Below the pieces are notes generated by a model. The model did not search any database, was not told where the DNA came from, and saw only the letters and a program-made list of their open reading frames with translations. A DNA stretch of 64,000 nucleotides from Sphingomonas changnyeongensis. GTDB taxonomy: Bacteria > Pseudomonadota > Alphaproteobacteria > Sphingomonadales > Sphingomonadaceae. Numbering within the stretch: position 1 is the first letter of the stretch; each line of letters opens with the position of its first letter. The translations under genes and the position numbers were made by a program. The DNA is taken from contig NZ_CP047895.1 in assembly GCF_009913435.1 (NCBI RefSeq), forward strand, positions 371,001-435,000, read 5' to 3'. Of the stretch, positions 1-7,846 are shown piece by piece.

Positions 1-538
1 ACAAGGTGGCAAAGCCGCGCCCCATCTGCCCGGTCAGCGCGGCATTGGCCTCGACCGATCCCCGGCTGCCCGCCGCCAGCTGCGCGGCCAGCGGGGCAAG
101 CTGATCCGGGGTCGCGCTGTCGAGCGCGATGGTGCCGGCCAGCGCGCCGGGCGCGAACAGCCCGGCCCCGCGCGTCACCGTCACCCGCCCCAGCCGTTCG
201 GGCTGATAGGCGGGAAAGGCCACCCAGCCGCCGAACGGATCGGCCTGGGGCACGCCGTCGAGCACCAGCAGCGCCCGGCTGGCGGCATTGCCGCCCAGCC
301 CGCGCAGCGTCAGCCCCTGCGAGGTCGGATTGGCGGAGCGCGCGTCGGAACGGCGAAACTGCTGCAGCCCGGCGACGTCGCGCAGCACATCCTCCAGCCG
401 GCCGCTCGCCGTCCCGGTCAGCCGGGCGCGGTCGATCACCGCCCGCGCCGCCGCCGCCTCGCCGCCCAGCGCGGCCAGATCGCGCCCGGTGACGACGATA
501 TCGGGGGCAGCGCCCAGCAACAGGGGGAGCAGCAGCAT
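1..538 (-). CDS. TonB-dependent receptor, N-terminal part (runs off left edge)
   Basis: Leftward reading frame opening with ATG at 538 and open to the window edge, about 179 codons. The product begins with a short hydrophobic leader (MLLLPLLLGAAP), then DIVVTGRD, then a plug domain: LEDVLRDVAGLQQFRR, a conserved GLTLRGLGGNAASRALL stretch and LDGVPQADPFGGW, followed by RVTVTRGAG. This order is typical of the plug of TonB-dependent outer-membrane receptors, which import siderophores, cobalamin or glycans using energy from TonB. The barrel lies outside the window, so the ligand cannot be guessed. It starts 10 bp after the maiA stop and may be the last gene of the mtnP-maiA transcription unit. 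Confidence 0.85.
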   Translation of the reverse strand, partial: MLLLPLLLGAAPDIVVTGRDLAALGGEAAAARAVIDRARLTGTASGRLEDVLRDVAGLQQFRRSDARSANPTSQGLTLRGLGGNAASRALLVLDGVPQADPFGGWVAFPAYQPERLGRVTVTRGAGLFAPGALAGTIALDSATPDQLAPLAAQLAAGSRGSVEANAALTGQMGRGFATL

Positions 539-548
539 GTGAGGACCC

Positions 549-1181
549 TCAGGCCGGGCCGACCCGCTCGGGATGGGCGGCGGCGAACGCCTCCACCTCC
601 TGCAGCGCCGCGTCAACCCTGACCAGCGTCGGGAACGGCGTCAGATCGAGGTTGAAGCGCCGGGCGTTGAACATCTGCGGCACCAGGCAGATGTCGGACA
701 GGTCGGGCCGGTCGCCGCCCAGATAGCGGCCACAGCCCTCGGCCATGCGTTCCAGCGCGACAAAGCCCTCGCGCACCCAGTGGCGATACCAGTCGTCGCG
801 CGCGGCGTCGCCCGCCCCCAGTTCGCGCTTCAGATAGCCCAGCACGCGCAGATTGTTGAGCGGATGGATGTCGCAGGCGATCAGCAGCGCGCGCGCCATC
901 ACCTGCGCGCGCGCAAGCGGCGCTGCCGGCAGAAAGCCGGGCTCGGGATGCGCCTGATCCAGCCAGTCGAGGATCGCGAGCGACTGGCTGACCGGCGTGC
1001 CATCGACATCGAGCGTGGGCACGAAACCCTGCGGATTGCGGGCCAGATTCTCATCCGACCGCTGCGCGCCGTCGAGCAGCGAGACATCGACCCGGCGATA
1101 GGCCAGCCCCTTGAGGTTGAGGCCGATCCGCACCCGGTAGCTGGCCGAGGACCGGTAATAATCGAACAATGTCAGCGTCAT
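549..1181 (-). CDS. maiA: Maleylacetoacetate isomerase (zeta-class glutathione S-transferase)
   Basis: A 210-residue protein, the usual length for MaiA/GST-zeta. The N-terminal thioredoxin fold carries RSSASYRVRIGLNLKG, matching the zeta-class SSCxxRVRI signature with Ala in the Cys position, a variation seen in bacterial members. NPQGFVPTLDVDG and the SLAILDWLD region form the rest of the glutathione site; a helical C-terminal domain follows. Known role: glutathione-dependent cis-trans isomerisation of maleylacetoacetate to fumarylacetoacetate in tyrosine/homogentisate breakdown; a general GST role is possible. Its ATG overlaps the stop of mtnP (TGATG), so the two are translationally coupled. 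No other homogentisate genes are in the window. Confidence 0.88.
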   Translation of the reverse strand: MTLTLFDYYRSSASYRVRIGLNLKGLAYRRVDVSLLDGAQRSDENLARNPQGFVPTLDVDGTPVSQSLAILDWLDQAHPEPGFLPAAPLARAQVMARALLIACDIHPLNNLRVLGYLKRELGAGDAARDDWYRHWVREGFVALERMAEGCGRYLGGDRPDLSDICLVPQMFNARRFNLDLTPFPTLVRVDAALQEVEAFAAAHPERVGPA

Positions 1182-2058
1182 CAGCTTCCCCTCTGTCCAA
1201 CCACCCTTGCCGTGATCGCATCCAGCCTGGCAAGCATGGCGGGATCGCGCGCCTCGGGCGCGGTGATCAGCGCGGCATCAAGACAGGTGTCGATCGGGCT
1301 GGCCGCGCGCGTCGCGGGCAGCGCTGCGGCCAGTTCGACGATCAGCCGCCGCGCCCGCGCCGCATTGGCGTGCATGACCGCGAGCACCGCATCGACCTCG
1401 ACATGCGCCTCGCCCGCGCGCCAGCAATCATAATCGGTCGCCATGCCGATCAGCGCATAGGGCAGCTCCGCCTCGCGGGCGAGGCGCGCCTCGGGCAGCG
1501 CGGTCATGCCGATCACGTCCGCCCCCAGGCGCGGTAGAGATGGCTTTCGGCGCGGGTCGAGAATTGCGGGCCTTCGATCGCAATATAGGTGCCCTGAGCC
1601 GCGACCTTGGCCCCGGCGGCGCGCCCGGCCTGCGCGGCGAGCGCGGACAGGCGCGGGCAGACCGGATCGGCCATCGACACATGGGCGACCAGCCCGGTTC
1701 CGAAAAAGCTCTGCGGCCGCCCGGCGGTGCGGTCGATGAACTGGTCGACCGCGACGAAATCGCCGGGCGCGATCTCCTCGCGCAGCGACCCCACGGCGGA
1801 CAAAGCGAGCACATCGGTGCAGCCCAGCCGCTTCAGCGCGTCGATATTGGCGCGGGCGTTGATCTCCGCCGGGGCGATGCGGTGGCCGCGGCCGTGTCGC
1901 GGCAGAAAGGCAAAGCCGATGCCGCCAATGCGTCCGGTCAGGATCTCGTCCGACGGCGCGCCCCAGGGCGTGTCGACCCGCTGCCACCGGGCATCTTCAA
2001 GCGCGTCGATCGCATACAGCCCCGACCCGCCAAGCACCCCGATCATCCAGTCCGCCAT
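1181..2058 (-). CDS. mtnP: S-methyl-5'-thioadenosine phosphorylase (one-base frameshift)
   Basis: Phosphorolysis of 5'-methylthioadenosine to adenine and methylthioribose-1-phosphate (methionine salvage). The first part has IGVLGGSGLYAIDAL and the purine phosphorylase motifs LPRHGRGHRIAPAEINARAN, SAVGSLREEI and IEGPQFSTRAES. After SHLYRAWG the frame is lost, and the rest (ADVIGMTALPEARLAREAEL, then IGMATDYDCW) continues in another frame to the stop at 1181. Restoring one C to the run at 1522-1526 gives a normal protein of about 292 residues. The ATG at 2058 follows a strong purine-rich site (AGGGGGGAGCC). The break is probably a homopolymer consensus error; if real, the gene is inactivated. 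Confidence 0.85.
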
Positions 2059-2131
2059 TGGCTCCCCCCTGTTTCGCCGGTCGCGCCCGTCTTGGCGGGG
2101 GAATGCGACGATGAAAAGAAACAAAGGCGCG

Positions 2132-2250
2132 GGATGGTTTTTGTGGTGCGGCTTACGGCGCGGGGGCGGGTTTTTTGTGGTGCGGCTCACGCCGCACAGG
2201 CGGCACCGGCCCGCTCCCGGTTGTTCGTTGCGCGCCTCACGGCGCGGAAG
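2132..2250. repeat. 50-bp hairpin units, copy A
   Basis: Left flank of palindrome copy A. Two complete 50-bp units (2171-2220 and 2221-2270, the second running into the palindrome) follow a truncated one from about 2132. Each unit is a short T-rich stretch, a 7-bp-stem hairpin or variant (GTGCGGC-TCAC-GCCGCAC at about 2180), and the box CGGCACCGGCCCGCTCCC. The same unit occurs at 6660, 25521, 40612 and 45569. The intergenic space 2059-2353 holds nothing else I recognise apart from the palindrome and the mtnP ribosome binding site. Confidence 0.8.
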
Positions 2251-2332
2251 CGGCACCGGCCCGCTCCCCCACCCGGCCTCCCATCGACAGGATATGCTAT
2301 GGGAGGCCGGGTGGGGGAGCGGGCCGGTGCCG
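2251..2332. repeat. Dispersed long palindrome, copy A
   Basis: Perfect 33-bp inverted arms at 2251-2283 and 2300-2332 enclose a 16-nt loop (TCGACAGGATATGCTA). The right end is 21 bp from the stop codon of the leftward diheme cytochrome gene. The loop has the same orientation as copy C and the opposite one to copy B. A transcript would fold into an extremely stable hairpin. There is no U-run next to it, so it is not a classical intrinsic terminator. Confidence 0.93.
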
Positions 2333-2353
2333 CGACAGATACGGGCGACCGCG

Positions 2354-3391
2354 CTATTTCATCTGCGCGATATAGGCACGGATTAGCGCCACCCCCTCGT
2401 CATGGGTAAGCGTGCGGCCGAGTTCGGGCATCGCGATCCCCGGTTCGGTGCTGGCCATGCGGTGGAGCAGGATCGACTGGTCGGGCGCGCCGGGCTGGAT
2501 GTCGAAGGCAAGGCCGGCGCTGCCCCGCCCCGCCGCGACCGGCCGCTTCAGCCGCCCGCGCGCCACCGGATCGGGTTCGTCAAACCCCAGATACAGCCCG
2601 CTGTTCGACGCCATGCCCGCGCGCGAATGGCAATGGGCGCAGTTGATGTCGAGATAGGCGCGGGCGCGCGCCGCAAGCGGCGCGGCGGGATCGTCCGCGC
2701 GCGGCATCGCGGCAAGGCCCGGCGGTGCCCTGTCCACCAGCCCAGCGGCGGCCAGCGCGCCCAGCTGATGCCCGTCATCCAGATTGCGCGCCTTCGGCCC
2801 GATCGGCACCAGCGCACCGGCCGACTGGTGGCATTCCTTGCACTGATTGGCGTTGGGCACGCCGTAGCTGACGGTGCGCGCCCGCCCGGCCTTGTCGGTC
2901 CAGCCGATCTCGAGGCGCGCGCCGCCGCGCCGGAGCACGGCATCGTCGCCCGACCACAGATAGGGCAGCGCGACCCAGCCCGAGGCGCGGCGCAGCAGCA
3001 CCCGCGTCTCGACCGTGCGGCGCGGCCCGTCCGGCTGGCGCGCATCGGCGGGGTAGGAAAAGCTTTTGATGAGCGCACTGCCGACCGGAAAATCGATCGC
3101 GCCATCGGCCCCATAACGCGCGCGGCTGCCGGCGGGGACGTAGATGAACCGGTCCTTGTCGGCATAATCGGAAAACAGCGGCGTGTTCAGCTGGTAACGC
3201 ACGACGCGCCGATTGGGGCGGCCATCGATGAAGAAGCGGAACTCCGACAGGCGCTGGGGCAGCGTATCGCCGGCGATCAGCGCATCATCGACCCCCGGCG
3301 CGGGCGGGGCGGCGCTGGCGAGCAGCAGCGCGGCCGCCGCCAGCACCGACGCGGCCAGCCGGCGGACGGGCGGCGTCCGGAGGGGGCGCAT
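2354..3391 (-). CDS. Exported diheme c-type cytochrome, SO2930/HNE_0200-like family
   Basis: A 345-residue protein with an N-terminal signal peptide (basic MRPLRTPPVRR, then a hydrophobic stretch ending in ASAAPPAP), so periplasmic. Two covalent haem motifs are visible: CKECH near residue 188 and CAHCH near residue 250. A Met ligand may lie in the C-terminal IAMPELGR segment. I recall this family as an uncharacterised diheme cytochrome that is often encoded beside a parallel beta-helix protein, which is the case here. It shares the ATG/TGA junction at 3391 with that gene, so the two are co-translated. Electron donor and substrate are unknown. It ends next to palindrome copy A. Confidence 0.82.
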   Translation of the reverse strand: MRPLRTPPVRRLAASVLAAAALLLASAAPPAPGVDDALIAGDTLPQRLSEFRFFIDGRPNRRVVRYQLNTPLFSDYADKDRFIYVPAGSRARYGADGAIDFPVGSALIKSFSYPADARQPDGPRRTVETRVLLRRASGWVALPYLWSGDDAVLRRGGARLEIGWTDKAGRARTVSYGVPNANQCKECHQSAGALVPIGPKARNLDDGHQLGALAAAGLVDRAPPGLAAMPRADDPAAPLAARARAYLDINCAHCHSRAGMASNSGLYLGFDEPDPVARGRLKRPVAAGRGSAGLAFDIQPGAPDQSILLHRMASTEPGIAMPELGRTLTHDEGVALIRAYIAQMK

Positions 3392-4629
3392 CAGCGGATG
3401 CGCTCTGCCATCCCGGCCGGCAGGACGACCGGGGCCGGTTCGCCGGGCAGCGCGCCGTCGGGGAAGCGTGCCGGCGCCGGGCGGGCGGCGGTCAGCGGCT
3501 GGCGCGGGTCGCTGAGCGCAAGCGTCAGCGCCGTCACCTTGTCGCGCGCCACCACGCGTTCGCCCGTCCCGTCCCAGACGATCGGCGGCAGCGTGCCGCC
3601 CATCGCCGCCGCCAGTTCGGCCCCACCGGGAAAGGCGGGGGCATAGCCGGCCCTGCCATGCACATTGTCGCGCACCACCACCTCGCGGATCAGCGGGTTA
3701 TAGGCCTTGTCGTCAAACGCCTCGCGATAGCCGACGAGCAGCACATTGGTCGTGCCATTCCCCGCCAGCGTGTTGCCGAACACATGCACGCGCGCATTGG
3801 CCATCACCATCACGCCGGTGCCGGTCGGCACGCTGGCGACGATGTTGCCGGCGGGGGCGAAGTTCGGCGTGTCATTGTCGGTGATCTGGTTCGCGAACAC
3901 GCGCACGCTGTGCCCGCCGGTCTGGGGCAGGTTGGGCAGATCGAAAACCAGGATCCCGCCGGTATTGTGCCGCGCCACATTGCCATGGACATCGGCATTG
4001 TAGCTGTTTTCGATCTCGATCCCGGCGACATTATATTCGGCAATCGAGCCGCGCACGACGATGTTGCGCGACTGGCCGACATAGATGCCGGCATCGGACG
4101 CGCCGCGCACCACCACCTTGTCGACCAGAATGTCGGACGAGGACACCGGATAGACGCCATAGGCGCCATTGGTCGCTTTCGGCCCGCCGGTCCATTCGAC
4201 GCGCAGATTGTGATAGACGATGCGGTCCGCGCCCTTGGACTTGATGCCGTCGCCGCGCGTGTCCTCGACCGCGAAATCGCGCAGCACGACATCGTCGGAG
4301 GTGACGAGCAGCCCCTCGCCCGCGCCCTGCTGCCCCTTGAAGCTGAGCACCGTCCGGTCCGGCCCGGCGCCACGCAGCTCGACCCGGTCGACGTCGAGCG
4401 ACAGCCCGTCGGTCAGCTCGAACCGGCCCGCGCCCAGCGTCACCGTGTCGCCGGGGCGGGCATCGATCAGCGCCTCCTGCAGCCGCGCCTGGGCATCCGG
4501 CCCGGGCGCGACCGCGATCACCCGCGCCGCCACCGGGGCGGACAGGAACGCGCATGACAGGATGGCGGCAGGCGCGGCCATCCGGCGGAGAAGGGCGATG
4601 CGTGCCGCCCCTGTTGCTGGCATCCTCAT
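3391..4629 (-). CDS. Exported parallel beta-helix repeat protein (NosD-like)
   Basis: A 412-residue protein with a signal peptide (LLRRM, hydrophobic core, cleavage near APVAA). The body is a right-handed beta-helix: repeats such as DDVVLRDFAVEDTRGDGIK, DILVDKVVVRGASDAGIY, NIVVRGSIAEYNVAGIEIE and RVHVFGNTLAGNGTTNVLL, each of about 22 residues with periodic Val/Ile and Asn/Gly turns. This fold is shared with pectate lyase-like and NosD/CASH proteins that bind or cut carbohydrates or help copper-protein assembly. It is coupled to the diheme cytochrome by a start/stop overlap, so a joint periplasmic role is likely. The function is not established. Divergent from the DUF2147 gene. Confidence 0.82.
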   Translation of the reverse strand: MRMPATGAARIALLRRMAAPAAILSCAFLSAPVAARVIAVAPGPDAQARLQEALIDARPGDTVTLGAGRFELTDGLSLDVDRVELRGAGPDRTVLSFKGQQGAGEGLLVTSDDVVLRDFAVEDTRGDGIKSKGADRIVYHNLRVEWTGGPKATNGAYGVYPVSSSDILVDKVVVRGASDAGIYVGQSRNIVVRGSIAEYNVAGIEIENSYNADVHGNVARHNTGGILVFDLPNLPQTGGHSVRVFANQITDNDTPNFAPAGNIVASVPTGTGVMVMANARVHVFGNTLAGNGTTNVLLVGYREAFDDKAYNPLIREVVVRDNVHGRAGYAPAFPGGAELAAAMGGTLPPIVWDGTGERVVARDKVTALTLALSDPRQPLTAARPAPARFPDGALPGEPAPVVLPAGMAERIR

Positions 4630-4645
4630 GCCGCAAGGCTATCCA

Positions 4646-4657
4646 TTCATTTATGAA
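4646..4657. promoter_or_regulatory. Small inverted repeat in a divergent promoter region
   Basis: TTCAT-TT-ATGAA, an unusually A+T-rich 12-mer just upstream of the leftward beta-helix gene and about 100 bp before the DUF2147 gene. A TTGACA hexamer lies at 4690-4695 on the + strand without a convincing -10. It may be an operator or part of the leftward promoter; one copy only, so this is a weak call. Confidence 0.25.
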
Positions 4658-4754
4658 AGGCAAGAGCGCTTGGTGCGGATCACGCGCGCTTGACAGGCGC
4701 ACACACCCTGCGGTCCAACCGGGCCCCGGAGCCCAAGACCCGGAGAGTGCCGCC

Positions 4755-5171
4755 ATGCGCCTGTTGCTGCCGCTGCTGATGACCGTGCCGCTTGCGCTGG
4801 CCGGCGCGCCTCTTGCCGCCAGCCAGCCGATCACCGGCCGCTGGCTGACCGACAGCAAGGACGGGATCATCCATATCGCCCGCTGCGGCGAGACGCTGTG
4901 CGGGCGGTTGCAGCGCTCGCTGGTGCCGATCGAGCCGCCGGGGACGGACATCAAGAATCCCGATCCGGCGCTGCGCGAACGCCGGATCCTCGGCCTTGCG
5001 GTGCTGACCGGCCTGCGGCTCGAGGACGGCAAATGGCAGGGCCAGGCCTATGACCCCAAGACCGGGCGCAGCTACCGCGCGGTCGTCGAGCGGGTGTCGA
5101 ACGAAGCGCTCAAGGTGACGGGGTGCCTGGCGATCTTCTGCCGCACCGTCACCTGGACGCGGGCGAACTGA
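4755..5171 (+). CDS. DUF2147 family exported protein
   Basis: A 138-residue product with a clear signal peptide (MRLLLPLLMTVPLALAGAPLAA). The mature part begins ITGRWLTDSKDGIIHIARCGETLCGRL, the usual opening of DUF2147 domains, and continues with GLRLEDGKWQGQAYDPKTGRSY and LKVTGCLAIFCRTVTW. Paired Cys (ARCGETLCG and GCLAIFC) suggest disulphides. DUF2147 proteins are small periplasmic beta-barrel-like proteins of unknown function. The ATG at 4755 was chosen because GGAGAG lies at the right distance and the leader starts there; the longer frame upstream adds no signal. Its 3' end overlaps the convergent permease by 23 bp. Confidence 0.85.
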   Translation: MRLLLPLLMTVPLALAGAPLAASQPITGRWLTDSKDGIIHIARCGETLCGRLQRSLVPIEPPGTDIKNPDPALRERRILGLAVLTGLRLEDGKWQGQAYDPKTGRSYRAVVERVSNEALKVTGCLAIFCRTVTWTRAN

Positions 5172-6564
5172 CGCGGCTGCGCGCCACGCCATAGCCCAGA
5201 TAGATCGCCAGCCCGATCGCGTTCCACAGCAGGAAATAGCCCTGGGTCTTGGCCGGCAGGCTGAGGAACAGATAGGCGCAGCCAAGCACCGCCCCCGCCC
5301 CGACCAGCAGGCCGAGCGGGGCGCGGAACGGGCGCGGCGCATCGGGCGCGCGGCGGCGCAGCACGATCAGGCAGGTGCCCACCGCGATAAAGGCAATCAG
5401 CGTGCCGGCATTGGCGAGCGCGGCGATCTCGTCGATCGGCAGGATGCCGGCGATGACCGCGACCAGCGCCGCGGTCAGCAGCGTGATGCGCACCGGCGTC
5501 TTGCGCACCGGCGACACCCGCGCCAGCCCCTGCGGCAGGAAGCCGTCGCGCGCCATCACCAGGAAGATGCGGCTCTGCCCGTAAAGAAAGGCGAGCAGCA
5601 CGGTCGGCAGCGCGATCACCGCAGCCCCCGCCACCACCGTCGCCACCGGCGCGCGGCCGATTTCGCGCAGAATCAGCGCCAGCGGCTCCGGGCTGTCGGC
5701 AAAGCGGCCAAAGGGCAGCGCGCCGATCGCAGCGGCGGCGACCACGACATAGATCAGCGTGCACGCCGCCATCGATCCGACAATGCCGATCGCCAGATCG
5801 CGCTCCGGCCGCTTGGTTTCCTCGGCCGCGGTCGAGATCGCGTCGAAACCGTAAAAGGCAAAGAAGATGATCGCCGCCGCCGCCATCACGCCGCGTTCGA
5901 CCCCGTCGGGGCTGACCGACTTGGCAAAGCCGAACGGCATGAACGGCGCCAGGTTCGCGGCGTCGAACGCCGGCAGGGTGACGGCGACGAACAGGATCAG
6001 CGTCGCGATCTTGACGACGACGAGCACCGCATTGAGCCGCGCGCTCTCGCGCGTGCCCAGCATCAGCAGCCCGGCGACGACCGCGATGATGAACACCGCC
6101 GGCACATTGACCAGCCCGCCCAGTTCCGGCCCGCGCGTCAGCGCCTCGGGGAAACCGAGCGGCAACAGCAGCGGCGCGGCATAGCCCGACCAGCCGACCG
6201 CGACCGTCGAGACGACCAGCGAATATTCAAGGATCAGGCTCCACCCGACGACCCAGGCGAACACCTCCCCCAGCACCGCATAGCTGTAGGTATAGGCGCT
6301 GCCCGAGGCGGGCATCATCGTCGCCATTTCAGCATAAGCGAGGGCCGCGCAGGCGCAGATCGCGCCCGCAATCGCAAAGCTCAGCAGCACCGCCGGCCCC
6401 GCCCGGTCGGCGCCGACGCCGATCAGCGTCAGAATGCCGGTGCCGACGATCGCGCCGACGCCAAGCGCCAGCAGATGCGGCCAGGACAGGGTCGCCGCCA
6501 GCCGCTGTTCCTGCGGCTGGTCCTCGCGCGCGATGATCGTCTTGCGGCGCAGAAGCTTGCTCAA
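5149..6564 (-). CDS. Amino acid permease, APC superfamily
   Basis: A membrane transporter of about 471 residues with some 12 to 14 hydrophobic helices. TM1 has the APC hallmark LALGVGAIVGTGILTLIGVGA, where the broken helix with GxGxI binds the substrate amino group. Later motifs include AEMATMMPASGSAYTYSYAVLGE and FFAFYGFDAISTAAEE, both typical of the cationic amino acid transporter (CAT/YfnA-like) branch. The substrate cannot be fixed from sequence. I chose the TTG at 6564 (LSKLLRRKTI), which follows AGAGGGA at good spacing; an ATG at 6600 would add 12 residues. Upstream lies palindrome copy B. Confidence 0.87.
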   Translation of the reverse strand: MSKLLRRKTIIAREDQPQEQRLAATLSWPHLLALGVGAIVGTGILTLIGVGADRAGPAVLLSFAIAGAICACAALAYAEMATMMPASGSAYTYSYAVLGEVFAWVVGWSLILEYSLVVSTVAVGWSGYAAPLLLPLGFPEALTRGPELGGLVNVPAVFIIAVVAGLLMLGTRESARLNAVLVVVKIATLILFVAVTLPAFDAANLAPFMPFGFAKSVSPDGVERGVMAAAAIIFFAFYGFDAISTAAEETKRPERDLAIGIVGSMAACTLIYVVVAAAAIGALPFGRFADSPEPLALILREIGRAPVATVVAGAAVIALPTVLLAFLYGQSRIFLVMARDGFLPQGLARVSPVRKTPVRITLLTAALVAVIAGILPIDEIAALANAGTLIAFIAVGTCLIVLRRRAPDAPRPFRAPLGLLVGAGAVLGCAYLFLSLPAKTQGYFLLWNAIGLAIYLGYGVARSRVSSPASR

Positions 6565-6659
6565 AACCCCATTCCCTCTGGCTGAACCCGGTGCCGGCAT
6601 GTCGCACCGGCGATGCCCGTTACGCACAACGGCGCGGCGCGACAAGCGGGGGTGTGGGG

Positions 6660-6690
6660 GTTGTTTGTGGTGCGGCTCACGCCGCACGGG
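6660..6690. repeat. 50-bp hairpin unit, copy B
   Basis: One unit, GTTTGTGGTGCGGCTCACGC and onward, with the perfect hairpin GTGCGGC-TCAC-GCCGCAC at about 6669-6687, merging into the palindrome at 6691. Related to the units at 2171, 25521, 40612 and 45569. Confidence 0.8.
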
Positions 6691-6772
6691 CGGCACCGGC
6701 CCGCACCCCCACCCGGCCTCCCATAGCGTATCCTGCCGTTGGGAGGCCGGGTGGGGGTGCGGGCCGGTGCCG
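6691..6772. repeat. Dispersed long palindrome, copy B
   Basis: Perfect 33-bp arms at 6691-6723 and 6740-6772 with a 16-nt loop (TAGCGTATCCTGCCGT). Compared with copies A and C both arms carry a matched change (GCTCCCCC/GGGGGAGC becomes GCACCCCC/GGGGGTGC), so pairing is kept. The loop is nearly the reverse complement of the copy C loop, so the core sits in the other orientation. It lies 53 bp from the stop of the leftward crotonase gene. Confidence 0.93.
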
Positions 6773-6825
6773 TTCTTCCCAAACAAGCAACTCCCGGTGC
6801 CGTTCTTCCCGCCAAACATCCTCCC
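6765..6825. repeat. 29-30 bp right-tail repeats, copy B
   Basis: GGTGCCGTTCTTCCC appears twice, 30 bp apart, each followed by an A/C-rich spacer. The same tail follows palindrome copies C (three times) and E. Confidence 0.7.
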
Positions 6826-7725
6826 TCAGCTATATCCCGGATCCTCCATCACCCCCGGCCAGCGCGGCAGGGCGTCGGAAACCCGGTCGGGGAACGCTGC
6901 CGGGCGCTTGGCGAGGAAGCTTTCCACCCCCTCGCGCGCATCGGCGCTGCCGCCGCGCACCCAGACGGCGCGGCTGTCGAGCCGATGGGCGGCCATCGGA
7001 TGATCGGCCCCCAGCATCCGCCACAGCATCTGCCGGGTCAGCGCGACCGACACCGGCGCGCTGTCGGCCGTCAGCTCGCGGGCGAGCGTGCGCGCCGCGC
7101 CGAGCAGATCGTCAGGGGCATGGACGCTGCGCACCAGCCCGGCGGCGCGGGCGTCCTCCGCGCCGAAGATGCGGCCCGAATAGCACCAGTCGAGCGCCTG
7201 GCCGATGCCGACCAGCCGGGGCAGGAACCAGCTCGATGCCGCCTCGGGCACGATGCCGCGCCGGGCAAAGACGAAGCCGAAGCGCGCATCGGCGCTGGCA
7301 AGGCGGAAATCCATCGGCAGCGTCATCGTCACCCCGACGCCGACCGCCGGGCCGTTGATCGCCGCGATCACCGGCTTCAGCGAGGAAAACAGCCGCAGCG
7401 CCAGCCGGCCGCCATTGTCCCGCACCGCCTCATGCCCCCAGTCGACCGCGCCATCGGGACCGATCGGCGATCCGTAAGCCAGCTTGTCGGGACGCTCGGC
7501 ATAATCGAAGGTCGCGCCGCCATCGCCCAGATCGGCCCCGGCGCAGAAGCCGCGCCCGGCGCCGGTCACGATCACCGCACGCACCGCATCATCGGCATCG
7601 GTGCGGTCGAACGCGGCGATCAGATCCGCCATCATCTGCGGGGTGAAGGCGTTGAGCCGGTCGGGCCGGTTGAGCGTGATCGTCGCAATCCCGTCATCGA
7701 CCGCCAGAGTGATCGTCTCGAACAT
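6826..7725 (-). CDS. Enoyl-CoA hydratase/isomerase family protein (crotonase fold)
   Basis: 299 residues. The N-terminal half has the crotonase core: TITLNRPDRLNAFTPQM, AVIVTGAGRGFCAGADLGD for the first oxyanion-hole segment, and VIAAINGPAVGVGVTMTLPM for the second. RFGFVFARRGIVPEAASSWFLPRLVG supplies the usual active-site region, with Glu in VPEA as a possible catalytic acid. Crotonases hydrate or isomerise acyl-CoAs, commonly in beta-oxidation; the exact acyl substrate is not evident. The ATG at 7725 directly follows the hydrophilic promoter side and the gene is divergent from the transporter at 7847. Confidence 0.87.
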   Translation of the reverse strand: MFETITLAVDDGIATITLNRPDRLNAFTPQMMADLIAAFDRTDADDAVRAVIVTGAGRGFCAGADLGDGGATFDYAERPDKLAYGSPIGPDGAVDWGHEAVRDNGGRLALRLFSSLKPVIAAINGPAVGVGVTMTLPMDFRLASADARFGFVFARRGIVPEAASSWFLPRLVGIGQALDWCYSGRIFGAEDARAAGLVRSVHAPDDLLGAARTLARELTADSAPVSVALTRQMLWRMLGADHPMAAHRLDSRAVWVRGGSADAREGVESFLAKRPAAFPDRVSDALPRWPGVMEDPGYS

Positions 7726-7846
7726 CGCGGTGCCTCTCCCTGTTCATGTCTTGTGGTTATGGTCTTGTGCCGGCGCGCATTGTTCCGGCTTTTGCCGCCG
7801 CTGTCAGCCGGATTCCCGCACGCCGCGATTTGGTCTAGCAGGCGGC

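Noticed and set aside
2101..2353. Short frames with repeated FGKNGTG, GAGRC and HPASH peptides in the spacers
   Set aside because: They translate the dispersed palindromes and tails, not genes; the same peptides recur wherever the repeats do, in any frame.
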